From: Sphingomonas sp.
GTDB taxonomy: Bacteria > Pseudomonadota > Alphaproteobacteria > Sphingomonadales > Sphingomonadaceae
DNA: 64,000 bases
NCBI RefSeq assembly: GCF_030145815.1
Contig: NZ_JAIXHL010000004.1
Coordinates: forward strand, 1-64,000
Direction: 5' to 3'
The translations under genes and the position numbers were made by a program. Below the pieces are notes generated by a model, which was not told where the DNA came from, did no database searches, and saw nothing but the letters and a program-made list of their open reading frames with translations. Shown one piece after another: positions 63,539 through 64,000 of this stretch (its first letter is position 1; each line of letters begins with the position of its first letter).

Positions 63539-64000
63539 TCAGCCGGAAACTCTCGGAGCCAGCAGCGCCATCAGCGCCTCGCACCCCGCCGCATCCTCCG
63601 CATCGAAGCGGCCGGTGACCGGACTGTCGAGGTCGAGCACTCCGATCAATTCGCCGTCATGCACGATCGGAACGACCAGCTCGGCATTGCTCGCCGCGTC
63701 GCACGCAATGTGGCCGGGAAAGGCATGTACGTCCTCGACCAGCTGCGTCTCGCGAGTCGCCGCCGCCGCGCCGCACACGCCCCGGCCGAACGGGATGCGG
63801 ATACATGCCGCCTTGCCCTGAAACGGACCGAGCACCAGCTCGTCGCCGACATTGCGATAGAAACCCGCCCAGTTGAGGTCGGGCAGATACTGGCCGATCA
63901 GCGACGCGGCGTTCGCCATATTGGCGATCGCATCCGGCTCTCCCGCCGTCAGCGCATCGAGCGCGGCGTGGAGATCGCGATAAAGTTCGGCCTTGGACCC
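63539..64000 (-). CDS. msrC: Free methionine-(R)-sulfoxide reductase (GAF domain), 5' end outside the window
   Basis: Reduces free Met-(R)-sulfoxide. The visible 153 residues cover most of the protein: LIGQYLPDLNWAGFYRNVGDELVLGPFQGKAACIRIPFGRGVCGAAAATRETQLVEDVHAFPGHIACDAASNAELVVPI with the three conserved Cys (ACIR, GVCG, IACD) used in catalysis. The frame is open through 64000 (GSKAELYRDLHAALDALTAGEP upstream of an internal ATG at 63919), so the true start lies beyond the window edge. Confidence 0.9.
   Translation of the reverse strand, partial: GSKAELYRDLHAALDALTAGEPDAIANMANAASLIGQYLPDLNWAGFYRNVGDELVLGPFQGKAACIRIPFGRGVCGAAAATRETQLVEDVHAFPGHIACDAASNAELVVPIVHDGELIGVLDLDSPVTGRFDAEDAAGCEALMALLAPRVSG

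Overview
The window is a contiguous piece of a GC-rich alphaproteobacterial chromosome. Gene content and protein style fit the Sphingomonadaceae (a Sphingomonas-like organism): a ChpT phosphotransferase, RcnB-like and DUF2269 proteins, a group IV ornithine decarboxylase, many Tat or Sec exported hydrolases, and short GC-rich palindromic repeats between genes. It is ordinary core chromosome. I see no prophage, insertion sequence, CRISPR array, tRNA or rRNA gene. One gene (6679-7434) stands out as visibly more AT-rich than its surroundings and is the best candidate for a recent arrival.

Layout. 1-9.8 kb: RNA ligase rtcB behind a long hairpin, a chpT-trhO-GST overlap cluster, a serine hydrolase, a divergent HxlR/SDR pair, the AT-rich HEPN-like gene, a JAMM peptidase, rluD and the heat-shock sigma factor rpoH. 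9.8-16 kb: a ChaN/EreA-like exported protein, mtgA, an ankyrin protein, dnaX-ybaB with the SRP RNA upstream, and a membrane-tethered LuxR-type regulator. 16-30.9 kb: two membrane or oxidoreductase genes, a four-gene overlapping operon (two cysteine desulfurases, a ferredoxin, a class A beta-lactamase), a hydrolase/ADP-ribosylglycohydrolase pair, a lipocalin, a ferredoxin-NADP reductase, a Gfo/Idh/MocA oxidoreductase, a LysR-controlled SDR/SnoaL pair and a threonine dehydratase-like enzyme. 31-32.7 kb: ornithine decarboxylase, whose Shine-Dalgarno lies inside a perfect helix, and a small DUF6481-type protein.

32.8-50 kb: the large ribosomal cluster, all on the minus strand. It reads rpsL-rpsG-fusA-tuf (str), then rpsJ-rplCDWB-rpsS-rplV-rpsC-rplP-rpmC-rpsQ (S10), then rplNXE-rpsNH-rplFR-rpsE-rpmD-rplO-secY-adk (spc). 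The usual flanking blocks (rpoBC on one side, rpsM-rpsK-rpoA-rplQ on the other) are not adjacent. S12 carries Arg at the position (88, counting Met) where Lys-to-Arg gives streptomycin resistance.

50-64 kb: a membrane methyltransferase, a polytopic glycosyltransferase-like protein with a bactofilin, a four-repeat lectin of the OAA/MBHA high-mannose-binding family, an exported amidohydrolase, a kinesin-light-chain-type TPR protein, the end of the pyruvate dehydrogenase system (E2, a small membrane protein, a hotdog thioesterase that runs in frame without a stop into E3/Lpd), a universal stress protein, an M28 peptidase, an RcnB-like protein and a 5'-truncated free-methionine-(R)-sulfoxide reductase.

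Observations most worth a second look: the OAA-type lectin, the beta-lactamase embedded in a cysteine-desulfurase/ferredoxin operon, the SD-sequestering leader of ornithine decarboxylase, the thioesterase-Lpd open fusion, S12 Arg88, the HEPN-motif protein, and the long hairpin in front of rtcB. All function calls are from reading the sequence; no database search was run.
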